Notes under the pieces: model-generated | Database searches by the model: none | What the model was told of the DNA's origin: nothing | Seen by the model: only the letters and a program-made list of their open reading frames with translations | In this document: one piece after another, positions 6,633-13,364 of the stretch | Position numbering within the stretch: position 1 is the stretch's first letter | Layout of the letters: every line of letters begins with the position of its first letter | Program-made: the position numbers and the translations under genes | Source: Candidatus Bathyarchaeota archaeon | GTDB lineage: Archaea; Thermoproteota; Bathyarchaeia; Bathyarchaeales; Bathyarchaeaceae | DNA: 14,542 bases | Direction of reading: 5' to 3' | Assembly: GCA_023136395.1 (NCBI GenBank) | Contig: JAGLRI010000014.1 | Span: forward strand, 1 to 14,542

Positions 6633-7295
6633 CTAAAAACCCAGTGTTTCGCCAACAAGTATTATGGTAAAGTCTGTACTTCCTGGTTTTGCTTTTATTA
6701 TTGTGGTCATTCTACAGACTCTTTCAGGAAGCTTACATCCAACTTCTTTACACTCCAAGGTTAATACGCAGGGGGTTTTTCTTCCCATTCTTTTTGCATT
6801 CATTGGAGCTGCAACTTTTTTAATTCTTTGAATCCCATCTTCTACATCTCTGACTATTTTGTTAAATCCAGCGACAACTATGACTTTTGAAGGTCCAAAA
6901 ACCATCGCTGCTACTCGGTTTCCGGTTTGACCCTCATCCACAAGCTTTCCATCATACGTAATTGCGTTAACACTTGTCACAAAAACATCTGAGTTTAATT
7001 CCTGCTTCATCATCGTCAAACTTTCCTCCGATGTTTGAGCTGACCAGTGTTGAGCTACATGGTTACCTCGCGCAACTAGTGCTTCTATTAAACCAATTTC
7101 TCGGATAGTCATAGTTCCAGGGATTCCAACGAGGACATCAGTGGGAATAAGTTCTAAAATCTTTTCAAGAGCATCTTGTTTTGTTGGGACAGAAAAAACT
7201 TGAAAACCATTCTTTTTAAGTGCAGCTAATGTCTTTTCAAGTCTCTGATCAACATACCATTTCTTAGCCTCTACACCTTTCCTATACCTTTCCAT
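6633..7295 (-). CDS. LUD-domain protein (LutC/DUF162-related)
   Basis: A 220-residue single-domain LUD (lactate utilisation) protein. The family signature GIPGTMTIREIGLIEAL is at 57-73, followed by SVNAITYDGKLVDEGQTGNR (108-127) and VIVVAGFNKIVRD (138-150), all characteristic of this fold. Four cysteines near the C-terminus (C176, C182, C187, C194) recall the conserved cysteine cluster of stand-alone LUD proteins and could bind metal, though this is inference. LutB and LutA-type iron-sulphur partners are absent from the window, so lactate oxidation is not implied. The start is ATG at 7293-7295 with AAAGGAGA about ten bases upstream. A 20-bp near-palindrome (7328-7347) overlaps its expected promoter. 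Its true reaction is unknown. Confidence 0.85.
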   Translation of the reverse strand: MERYRKGVEAKKWYVDQRLEKTLAALKKNGFQVFSVPTKQDALEKILELIPTDVLVGIPGTMTIREIGLIEALVARGNHVAQHWSAQTSEESLTMMKQELNSDVFVTSVNAITYDGKLVDEGQTGNRVAAMVFGPSKVIVVAGFNKIVRDVEDGIQRIKKVAAPMNAKRMGRKTPCVLTLECKEVGCKLPERVCRMTTIIKAKPGSTDFTIILVGETLGF

Positions 7296-7327
7296 ACAAA
7301 ATAGTCTCCTTTGGTCTATTTTTTAGA

Positions 7328-7347
7328 TAAACCTAAATTTAGATTTA
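7328..7347 (-). promoter_or_regulatory. palindrome at the LUD promoter, candidate operator
   Basis: TAAACCTAAATTTAGATTTA is a 20-bp inverted repeat with one mismatched pair (a wobble on the minus strand), extendable by one further base pair on each side. Its centre is about 43 bp upstream of the LUD start, where the TATA region is expected, so a repressor bound there would block initiation. Confidence 0.4.
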
Positions 7348-7436
7348 TTGTAAAACCACACACTGCAATACGCGCGAGCATACATGATCTATACATAAAA
7401 TTTCTTGAAAACTGAAATTAGGGCATCTTACACTCT

Positions 7437-9152
7437 TCACCGCTTAACTCTTCTTAATAAACCATTAATATTATGGGTATTAGCGACATTTTCTGATTCT
7501 AACCAACCACGACGGGCAACAGAAATTCCAAGGGCAAGATAGATAAGTTGTTCAGGGGTGTGAGCATCGGTTCCGATAGATATCATAACTCCACGCTCCA
7601 TAGCGGCTCGTGTGTTAAAATCGTTTAAGTCTAGACGATCGGGTAAGGCATTTATCTCCATCATAACTCTCTGTTTGGAAGCGGTAGTGAACACTTCTTC
7701 GAGATTTATTTGATAAGGTTGTCTCCTCTGAATTAATCTTCCAGTAGGATGACCAATAGTTGATACGTAGTCATTGTGCATAGCAGATATTACCCGTTCC
7801 GTCATTTTTTTTGCTGTTCCCTTGAACCCAGAGTGGATGCTTGCTACGACAAAGTCGAGATCTTTTAAGACGTTATTAGATAGATCTAGGTTTCCATCTG
7901 CTAGTATATCAACCTCGATACCTTTTAGAAGCATAAAATTTTCAAAATATTTATTCAGTTTCTCGATTTTTGCTATCTGATTCTTTAAGCGTTTTTCATT
8001 GAGACCTCTTGCTATTCCTAGAGATTTTGAGTGATCACAGATGGCAACATATTCTAATCCTCGTCTCTGAGCTTCTTCAGCGATCTCCTTCAGTGTAGCA
8101 GTGCCATCACTCCACTTCGAGTGAACATGGAGGTCGCCTCTTATCTCATTGTAGCCAATAAGGTTAGGAAGGGATCCTTCCATTGCTGCTTCAATCTCGC
8201 CTCTATCCTCCCTCAACTCGGGTTCAATATACTTAAAGCCCAAAGCCTTATAGATCGACTTCTCTGTCTTCCCCGCTATTTGTTGGTTGTTCTTTCGCTT
8301 GAAAAGACCATACTCATTTAGTTTGTAACCTAATTTCAAGGCTAAAGTCCTTAGCTTGACGTTGTGATCTTTTGATCCCGTAAAATACTGAAGAGCAGAA
8401 CCATAGTTCGTGGGTGAGACGACTCTAAGATCGACTTGAAGGTTTACCCCAATTATAACTGAACTCCGCGTAGTTCCCTTAGACATAACCCTACTGACTC
8501 GAGGCATAGAAACAAAATGTTCTACGACCTCCTCACCATTCTTAGAGGCGATAAGAACATCGAGGTCACCCACTGTTTCCTTCATCCTACGAGATGATCC
8601 GGCAGCTTCCACCGTTAAAACCGAGCTAAAACCAGCCATATATTCTTCGATCTCTCTGATCACTGGAAGAATCTGACCAAGAAGGAAACGCTTCGGTATA
8701 CTCTTATATGCTTTTATAGCTCGAAGAATATTTGCCTCAGATTTAATACCAAACCCTCTAAGATTCTGAATCTTCCCTAAACGTGCTGCCTCCTCAAGTT
8801 GATCTATAGAACCTATGTTGAGTTCTCCATGAAATCTCATGGCAGTTTTTGGCCCTATACCTTCCACGCTTATCAAATCTCGGACACCTGGTGGAAGGGA
8901 CTCTCTCAACTCCTCAAGGTAGCTACAATCACCCGTAGACAAATACTCCTCAATAACTGCTGCAATTCTCTTTCCCACTCCAGGAATCGCCTCAAGCTTA
9001 CCACTTTCGCACACAGCTCTTATGTCATCATTGAGCGACTCGATCCGCTGTGCAGCTATTAGGTAAGCCCGACTTCGGAAACCGTCTCCCTTAAGAGAAT
9101 AGAGCTCCCCAAACTCGTATAGTATACGAGCAACCTCAATATTAATGCTCAT
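7437..9152 (-). CDS. polX: family X DNA polymerase with C-terminal PHP domain
   Basis: A 571-residue PolX: a gap-filling repair polymerase fused to a PHP metallohydrolase with 3'-5' exonuclease or end-cleaning activity. The N-terminal 8-kDa-like domain has the helix-hairpin-helix AIPGVGKRIAAVI (about 55-67), and a second lies near VEGIGPKTA. The palm holds GSSRR (185-189) and all three catalytic aspartates (D196, D198 in GDLDVLI; D241 in VDLRVV), followed by YFTGSKDHN. The PHP domain has every expected metal ligand: H342, H344, D349, H374, E413, H440, H468, D529, H531. Both activities should therefore be intact. The frame is open five codons further to TTG 9167, but ATG 9152 is the better start. 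It fits a TATA box at 9181-9189, which gives almost no leader. It is divergent from the TatD-like gene. Confidence 0.95.
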   Translation of the reverse strand: MSINIEVARILYEFGELYSLKGDGFRSRAYLIAAQRIESLNDDIRAVCESGKLEAIPGVGKRIAAVIEEYLSTGDCSYLEELRESLPPGVRDLISVEGIGPKTAMRFHGELNIGSIDQLEEAARLGKIQNLRGFGIKSEANILRAIKAYKSIPKRFLLGQILPVIREIEEYMAGFSSVLTVEAAGSSRRMKETVGDLDVLIASKNGEEVVEHFVSMPRVSRVMSKGTTRSSVIIGVNLQVDLRVVSPTNYGSALQYFTGSKDHNVKLRTLALKLGYKLNEYGLFKRKNNQQIAGKTEKSIYKALGFKYIEPELREDRGEIEAAMEGSLPNLIGYNEIRGDLHVHSKWSDGTATLKEIAEEAQRRGLEYVAICDHSKSLGIARGLNEKRLKNQIAKIEKLNKYFENFMLLKGIEVDILADGNLDLSNNVLKDLDFVVASIHSGFKGTAKKMTERVISAMHNDYVSTIGHPTGRLIQRRQPYQINLEEVFTTASKQRVMMEINALPDRLDLNDFNTRAAMERGVMISIGTDAHTPEQLIYLALGISVARRGWLESENVANTHNINGLLRRVKR

Positions 9153-9180
9153 CTTCAATAGAAACAAAACAATAAAAATA

Positions 9181-9189
9181 TAAAGTTTA
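9181..9189 (-). promoter_or_regulatory. TATA-like box of polX
   Basis: On the minus strand this reads AACTTTATA, centred about 32 nt before ATG 9152. Initiation about 26 nt downstream would leave a leader of only a few bases, consistent with the lack of a ribosome-binding site. Confidence 0.45.
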
Positions 9190-9207
9190 TAGTCTCTAAC
9201 AAGTCAA

Positions 9208-9225
9208 AAGCTAGCTAGCTTTTAA
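9208..9225. repeat. 18-bp perfect palindrome between polX and the TatD-like gene
   Basis: AAAAGCTAGCTAGCTTTT is perfectly self-complementary. It sits between two divergent DNA-metabolism genes, about 20 bp upstream of the polX TATA box. It shares AGCTAGCT with the palindrome at 3678-3691. A shared operator is the simplest reading. Confidence 0.5.
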
Positions 9226-9349
9226 TCCCCCTACAAATATTAAGTTTCATTAATAACTTTGGATAAGTTGACTAATATTTCCAAAAAAATTCTGAAGAAA
9301 AATACGATTCTTATTAATTATAAGACACTAAAACATTAAGGATAAAACT

Positions 9350-10132
9350 ATGATTGATGCACATTGTCACCTTGAACAACCGGATTATGATGAAGAACGA
9401 GATGTTGTAATCAAGCGATGTAAAAAACAATTACAAGCAGTAATTACATCATGTGCTAATCCAAAGGATTTTGATCTAACTATACAACTTGTTAAAAAGT
9501 ATAAAAACTTCATATTTGCCACAGCCAGTGTTCATCCCCAGTATGTGAAAAATTTTAGTGAGGATGAGATCAAAGAATACTTAGAGAAAATAAAGTTACA
9601 CAAAGACAACTTAGTGGCGATTGGGGAGACGGGACTTGATTACAATTGGGTAAAAGAAACTATGTGGCGAGAAAAGCAGAAAAAATTATTTAACCGTTTT
9701 ATAACCCTAACAAAAAATTTGCAGTTACCTTTGGTAATACACAGTCGCGATGCAACAAAAGAGGTACTAGAAATCTTAGAGAACCACGCAGTGAAACGTG
9801 TGCAGATGCATATGTTTACTGCCCCTTCACTGTTGAATCGAGTAATAGACAATGGGTGGCATATATCCGTTAATAATTTACTTCTAAGGAGTAAGACAGT
9901 TAAAAAGATTGTACGTGACTGCCCCTTGGGGCGATTAATGCTTGAAACTGATGCACCATGGCTGGGCATAGGAAAGGATGGTAATATAAAGTCAAAACAT
10001 GAAGTGAGAAACGAGCCTATTGCAGTTAGGCTTGTAAGGGATAAAATTGCAGAAATAAAGAAGATTTTTGTGGAGAAAGTTGATAAACAGACAACAGAAA
10101 ATGCGATAAAATTTTATAAATTAAATATTTAA
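9350..10132 (+). CDS. TatD family metal-dependent deoxyribonuclease-like hydrolase
   Basis: A 260-residue TIM-barrel metallohydrolase of the TatD family, which removes nucleotides from DNA 3' ends or acts as a deacylase in related members. Metal-site residues are all in place: H5 and H7 (MIDAHCHLE), E93 (AIGETGLDY), H131 (LVIHSRDA), H154 (QMHMFTAP) and D201 (LETDAPWL). The usual H-x-F-S-G segment is changed to HMFTAP, a common archaeal variant as far as I can judge. Length matches the family. The start is ATG at 9350 with AAGGA about eight bases upstream. It is divergent from polX, which suggests a shared role in DNA end processing and perhaps shared control through the palindrome between them. 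It ends 11 bp from the convergent zinc-ribbon gene. Confidence 0.9.
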   Translation: MIDAHCHLEQPDYDEERDVVIKRCKKQLQAVITSCANPKDFDLTIQLVKKYKNFIFATASVHPQYVKNFSEDEIKEYLEKIKLHKDNLVAIGETGLDYNWVKETMWREKQKKLFNRFITLTKNLQLPLVIHSRDATKEVLEILENHAVKRVQMHMFTAPSLLNRVIDNGWHISVNNLLLRSKTVKKIVRDCPLGRLMLETDAPWLGIGKDGNIKSKHEVRNEPIAVRLVRDKIAEIKKIFVEKVDKQTTENAIKFYKLNI

Positions 10133-10140
10133 TTTTTTTT
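10133..10140 (+). terminator. T8 terminator after the TatD-like gene
   Basis: Eight T residues directly follow the TAA stop (10130-10132). This is a typical archaeal U-tract terminator, placed in the 11-bp gap between convergent genes. Confidence 0.5.
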
Positions 10141-10143
10141 ATA

Positions 10144-10359
10144 TTATTCGTTTCGCATATCAAATTCTTCAAGTAAACCTTGACATTGGGGGCAGTAAAC
10201 ATAATTGAAAGAGATCCAACTAAACGTTTTCCAGCCACATTCCCCACATTTCTTATTAATTAAGTTTTTAATTGTACTCAAAGTTTTTACTTTAGTCATC
10301 ACTTCTCGTATCAACCCCTGTTCCTTGATTCCATAATCCTTTAATACAAACAGAGCCAT
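10144..10359 (-). CDS. small zinc-ribbon protein
   Basis: A 71-residue protein with a two-knuckle zinc ribbon: C38 and C41 (KKCGECGWKTF), and C56 and C59 (VYCPQCQGLL), giving CX2C-X14-CX2C. The N-terminal 35 residues are predicted helical and basic (VMTKVKTLSTIKNLINKK). Such small archaeal ribbons often bind nucleic acid or act as subunits of larger complexes, but no specific family is recognised. The start is ATG at 10357-10359; an AT-rich TATA-like stretch (ATATATAA on the minus strand) lies close upstream and suggests a short or absent leader. It converges on the TatD-like gene with an 11-bp gap. Confidence 0.72.
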   Translation of the reverse strand: MALFVLKDYGIKEQGLIREVMTKVKTLSTIKNLINKKCGECGWKTFSWISFNYVYCPQCQGLLEEFDMRNE

Positions 10360-10441
10360 CTTTCATGAATCCATTATATATCTTTTATGAATTGAAGGTC
10401 TGTTGTAGTTTGGAAAGTATCTGTATGATAAGTGAAAAAGA

Positions 10442-10828
10442 CTAGCGAACTTGTTTTAATTCAATTAGTTCAAGCCAGATTCCATTGGGATCAATCACGA
10501 AGGCTATTCTAGTTTTTGACCCTTGAAGCATGTATGGTTCCTTTGCAACCTTGACATCCATACTTTTTAACTTTCTCATAGCTTCGTCCATATCGGGTAC
10601 AGCAAAAGCAAGGTGATCTAATTCATCTCCAGATGTCCAGTCCGTTTTCTCCTTCCAATGAGTTAACTCGATCTGCGCGTTACTTTCTAGATCCCTTAGG
10701 AAGGCGATTTCTGCTTTATTCTCAGGTATCTCCCTTCTTCGAACGAACTCTAGACCCATTACATCCTGATAAAACTTTATAGACTCATTCATATCCTTAA
10801 CGGTAATAGACATGTGTAGAATTCTCAC
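10442..10828 (-). CDS. glyoxalase I-like VOC superfamily protein
   Basis: A 128-residue vicinal-oxygen-chelate protein of lactoylglutathione-lyase type. The two paired beta-alpha-beta-beta-beta modules are complete. The four metal ligands sit where E. coli GlxI has them: H5 (RILHMSI), E54 (QIELTH), H72 (DHLAFAV) and E120 (IWLELIE). This pattern fits a Ni or Co enzyme that isomerises the methylglyoxal-thiol adduct, although archaea usually lack glutathione and the true thiol or substrate is unknown. The start is GTG (10826-10828) with GAGG eight bases upstream. An internal ATG at residue 6 would lose the first metal ligand, so GTG is preferred. Related VOC enzymes such as methylmalonyl-CoA epimerase are an alternative. 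Confidence 0.85.
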   Translation of the reverse strand: MRILHMSITVKDMNESIKFYQDVMGLEFVRRREIPENKAEIAFLRDLESNAQIELTHWKEKTDWTSGDELDHLAFAVPDMDEAMRKLKSMDVKVAKEPYMLQGSKTRIAFVIDPNGIWLELIELKQVR

Positions 10829-10897
10829 GACTACTTCCTCACGAAAGTATTGTCATTGGGATATACTTAATTAATTTTTTGTAAGGAGGAGTTGATT

Positions 10898-10933
10898 TAA
10901 CAATTCTTTTTGATAGAATATTTAAAATTGTTA
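10898..10933. repeat. 8-bp inverted repeat between VOC and HExxH genes
   Basis: TAACAATT (10898-10905) and AATTGTTA (10926-10933) are perfect reverse complements with a 20-bp spacer. They lie about 35-70 bp after the HExxH gene stop and upstream of the VOC gene. This could be a transcript end or an operator. Confidence 0.3.
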
Positions 10934-10965
10934 GGTGTGTAATATAGTGTAAATTTTGCTAGATT

Positions 10966-11472
10966 TTAAGGTAAATAGTTAATGCCAAGGACGTTAGCCA
11001 ATTTCATCGCGTCGTCATCAGTCATAGACTCTGTTTTAAGGTATTCAAAAATTTGTTTTGTTGTCATTCCAATGTTTTTTGCTTCTTCAACAGTATGACG
11101 GTAAGCTTCAATCTCTGTTGGCCGCTCCACATAGTTAAATCTCCTATCCCGAAGTTGTTTTCCATCCATGAACTGCTTTACATGAACCAGCTCATGTATG
11201 ATATCGAGGTAGATGTCTCTTGCGTCTCCATTTCTTAGATATTCTGCATTTATTATTAAATGTCCGTCTTGATCGTTTACTCCCATATAACCTCTTCTGG
11301 AGCGAAATTCAATCCACAATTCGTTTAGTACTTTCTCCGTTTCATCACCAAAAAGCCGTATAACTGCTTCAACTTCCTCAAAGCCTTTGAAATAGTCAAT
11401 AAACCTGAATAAAGGGACATTAACATCACGAATTATCTTTACCTTATCAAATCCAATAACTATCGTAGACAC
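10966..11472 (-). CDS. putative HExxH zinc metallopeptidase
   Basis: A 168-residue soluble protein with a zincin signature, HELVHVKQF, giving H93, E94 and H97. A third metal ligand is probably E120 or E122 in RPTEIEAYRH, about 23-25 residues on, as in gluzincins. The region before the site (DGHLIINAEYLRNGDARDIYLDII) predicts the beta-strand and helix that flank zincin active sites. Residues after 130 form a charged helical tail. There is no signal peptide, so it should act in the cytoplasm. The start is GTG (11470-11472) with AAGGGT just before it. The family is not recognised, and peptidase activity is inferred from the motif only. The next gene on the same strand, a membrane protein, is 78 bp upstream. 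Confidence 0.75.
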   Translation of the reverse strand: MSTIVIGFDKVKIIRDVNVPLFRFIDYFKGFEEVEAVIRLFGDETEKVLNELWIEFRSRRGYMGVNDQDGHLIINAEYLRNGDARDIYLDIIHELVHVKQFMDGKQLRDRRFNYVERPTEIEAYRHTVEEAKNIGMTTKQIFEYLKTESMTDDDAMKLANVLGINYLP

Positions 11473-11550
11473 CCTTTTTTTCCGATTGATATTTCCAAGA
11501 AGGACATACCCATTCTTAAAAGTATCTTATTTTTTCACGAAGATGAAATT

Positions 11551-11844
11551 TTATTGATACCTGAATAAATTAACGATTCGACGAAAGTATTTTACTATAA
11601 CAAAAGCTACGAAAAAAATTGAGACCCAAAAAAGAGTGTCTAACACTAAATTAGTAAACGTAAAACGCGTAGAGATGTTTAAAGTAATCATAGTAATGCG
11701 CCATACCAAAGGATGACCATAATATTTAGCTCCAACTATACTAGCTTCTGGCGGATTCTCAATGACTCCTGTAGCTAATGAAACAAGAACACCGCAAATT
11801 ATTATGCTAAATATAGATTTAAAAAATTTAGATTTGAAGGCCAA
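11551..11844 (-). CDS. small two-helix membrane protein, unknown function
   Basis: A 97-residue protein with two hydrophobic segments: about residues 10-27 (SIFSIIICGVLVSLATGV) and about 64-85 (TNLVLDTLFWVSIFFVAFVIV). The connecting loop of about 35 residues has a distinctive ENPPEASIVGAKYYGHPLVWR stretch, and the C-terminus is basic (KYFRRIVNLFRYQ), so both ends should be cytoplasmic and the loop outside. I do not recognise a family. The start would be TTG (11842-11844) with only a weak ribosome-binding site; no ATG or GTG lies before the first helix. The membrane profile and basic tail support a real gene. It may be transcribed with the HExxH gene downstream. Confidence 0.62.
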   Translation of the reverse strand: MAFKSKFFKSIFSIIICGVLVSLATGVIENPPEASIVGAKYYGHPLVWRITMITLNISTRFTFTNLVLDTLFWVSIFFVAFVIVKYFRRIVNLFRYQ

Positions 11845-12034
11845 ATAAATCGCCTGTCTTAAATATTTAATTCAACGTTAATAATTCTATATTTTAAAAC
11901 AGGATTTATTCTTTCAACATTCGGTAGTAATGTGCGCGCATAGCTTTACAATGCACTCATCTTTTTTTTTAAAAAAACTTAATTATTTAAATACTAAAAA
12001 TAACATGTTGTAATTTTAATAAGAGGTTATCAGT

Positions 12035-12682
12035 TTGGAAAGAACTACGTATTATTTTGAGAAAGCAGGGGAAGAAAATACGGATATCCTGCTAAATCTA
12101 GCTAAGAAGAGAGCGTTAGAACGCGGAGTAACAACTGTTGTTGTAGCCTCAACCAGAGGAGACACTGGAGTTAAAGCCGCTGAAGCCTTCAAAGACACGG
12201 GTATCAAGCTCGTAGTTGTACCACACCAGACGGGGTGGAGGAAACCCGGGTTTCAGGAATTAACCGAAGAAAACTGGAAGAAGATCGAAGACCTTGGGGC
12301 AAAGATAGTTGTGTGCACCCACACTTTTGGGGGTGTTGGCAGGAGTCTTGAACATAGACCGCGCCCGCAACAAGGTACATCAAGACCTCAACCACCACAA
12401 ATACCATCACACATTCCACCCATAGGAGACCTAATCGCCAGGATACTTAGATTGTTCAGCCAAGGAATGAAAGTGTGTATCGAAATAACTATGATGGCGG
12501 CGGACGCTGGTGCAATAACTATGGACAAACCCATTATTACAATAGCTGGATCCCATAGAGGGGCTGACACAGCTATCCTCGTAAAACCTGCACACTCAAA
12601 TAACTTATTCGATCTAGATATACATGAAATTATAGCCAAACCTTTTTCAAAGCGATGGGAAGGTATTAGGTACCAACAATGA
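12035..12682 (+). CDS. COG1751 family protein (pyruvate kinase alpha/beta-like), paralogue 2
   Basis: A 215-residue paralogue of the gene at 2924, with roughly half its residues identical by eye. Shared landmarks are YFEKAGEENTD (7-17), STRGDTG (39-45), VVVPHQTG (60-67), FGGVGRS (98-104), MAADAGAITMD (154-164) and AGSHRGADTAILVKPA (171-186). The segment 105-130 is rich in proline, arginine and glutamine (HRPRPQQGTSRPQPPQIP) and does not align with the matching stretch of paralogue 1. GTGRG is changed to GSHRG in the last loop, so ligand preference may differ. The start is TTG at 12035-12037 with GAGGT seven bases upstream, the same spacing as in paralogue 1. A hairpin with a T-run follows the stop. 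Function unknown. Confidence 0.85.
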   Translation: MERTTYYFEKAGEENTDILLNLAKKRALERGVTTVVVASTRGDTGVKAAEAFKDTGIKLVVVPHQTGWRKPGFQELTEENWKKIEDLGAKIVVCTHTFGGVGRSLEHRPRPQQGTSRPQPPQIPSHIPPIGDLIARILRLFSQGMKVCIEITMMAADAGAITMDKPIITIAGSHRGADTAILVKPAHSNNLFDLDIHEIIAKPFSKRWEGIRYQQ

Positions 12683-12690
12683 TATAATAT

Positions 12691-12749
12691 AATGCGGTTT
12701 TGACTATTTTTTAAAAAAATCTTTAATTTAACTAGAGCGTCACCGCATT
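12691..12749 (+). terminator. hairpin downstream of COG1751 paralogue 2
   Basis: AATGCGGT (12691-12698) pairs with ACCGCATT (12742-12749), and GAC (12702-12704) with GTC (12739-12741), leaving three unpaired T. The loop contains T6 and A7 runs that can themselves pair. It begins eight bases after the stop codon. It may act as a terminator or stabilise the 3' end. Confidence 0.45.
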
Positions 12750-12852
12750 TGATAAAAATTGGTATCTAATTATTATCGGAATCCAAATAATAAACAATAT
12801 GTGTGCTTCGATCATTTATCCAATTTCTAATATAACATATCAAAGTGTATGC

Positions 12853-13251
12853 TTATGTGGGTACTAATGTGTATTTAACTTGCTGTATACCTCTAATAGC
12901 TCTGACTCGGCCTATAAAGTTGAGGACGTCTTCTACATCTCCTTGAGCAATAAAGACTTCAAGACAATAATCTATTCCAAGATGAAGGTGCATGTTACCT
13001 GTAACTAATTCATTGTATTCATGCCGTAACCGCATCAACCGTTCGTCTATATCTCGCCTTACGTACTCACTTATGATGGTTATGGTGGCAGCAACCCTTC
13101 CTTTTTCTAATCGATTTAACTCGTACTCAGATAAGGAATTTCTAATGGCGTTTCTAATTGCTTCTGAACGACTCGAATAGCTTTTATCCTTTATTAAAAC
13201 ATCTAGTTTCCTCAATAAATCACTTGTTAGTGAAATGCTTACAATGGGCAA
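12853..13251 (-). CDS. nikR: NikR family nickel-responsive transcriptional regulator
   Basis: A 132-residue ribbon-helix-helix repressor with a C-terminal ACT-like metal domain. The DNA-binding part is VSISLTSDLLRKLDVLI followed by YSSRSEAIRNAIR (about 4-37). All four high-affinity nickel ligands of E. coli NikR are present at matching positions: H77, H88, H90 and C96 (RHEYN and MHLHLGIDYC). With nickel bound it should repress nearby promoters. The start is TTG (13249-13251); an in-frame stop two codons further upstream leaves no other common start. It is divergent from a P1B heavy-metal ATPase, with 113 bp between the starts, so that pump and nikR itself are the likely targets. No nickel uptake genes lie in the window. 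Confidence 0.93.
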   Translation of the reverse strand: MPIVSISLTSDLLRKLDVLIKDKSYSSRSEAIRNAIRNSLSEYELNRLEKGRVAATITIISEYVRRDIDERLMRLRHEYNELVTGNMHLHLGIDYCLEVFIAQGDVEDVLNFIGRVRAIRGIQQVKYTLVPT

Positions 13252-13364
13252 TTTAACTCATTTAATAAAATAATGTAATCAAATTATTAAAATTTATTTA
13301 AAAACCGGAAATTTTTAGCACTATCTTAATATAATATATCTAATAATGTTTCAAACGATCGCCA
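13252..13364. promoter_or_regulatory. shared divergent promoter region of nikR and the ATPase
   Basis: A 113-bp AT-rich spacer. A TATA-like stretch TAATATATC (13333-13341, approximate) lies about 28 nt before the ATPase TTG and would give a near-leaderless transcript. For nikR, TTTTTAAATAAA on the minus strand (about 13297-13308) could serve. An inverted repeat AATAAT-N8-ATTATT (13269-13288) lies near the expected nikR transcript start, and imperfect direct repeats TATCTTAATA and TATCTAATAA flank the ATPase box. Neither matches the known E. coli NikR operator. The NikR site therefore remains a guess. Confidence 0.4.

Noticed and set aside
9153..9167. Alternative TTG start of polX five codons upstream
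   Set aside because: The TATA box at 9181-9189 would put the transcript start at or after this TTG, and ATG 9152 begins the conserved domain.
10026..10247. 73-codon open frame on the - strand
   Set aside because: It overlaps the TatD-like gene end and the zinc-ribbon gene in another frame; the zinc-ribbon frame has the CX2C pairs and is preferred.
10883..10897. Strong Shine-Dalgarno-like AAGGAGGAG followed by TTG on the + strand
   Set aside because: The frame stops after two codons (TTG ATT TAA), so no gene follows.
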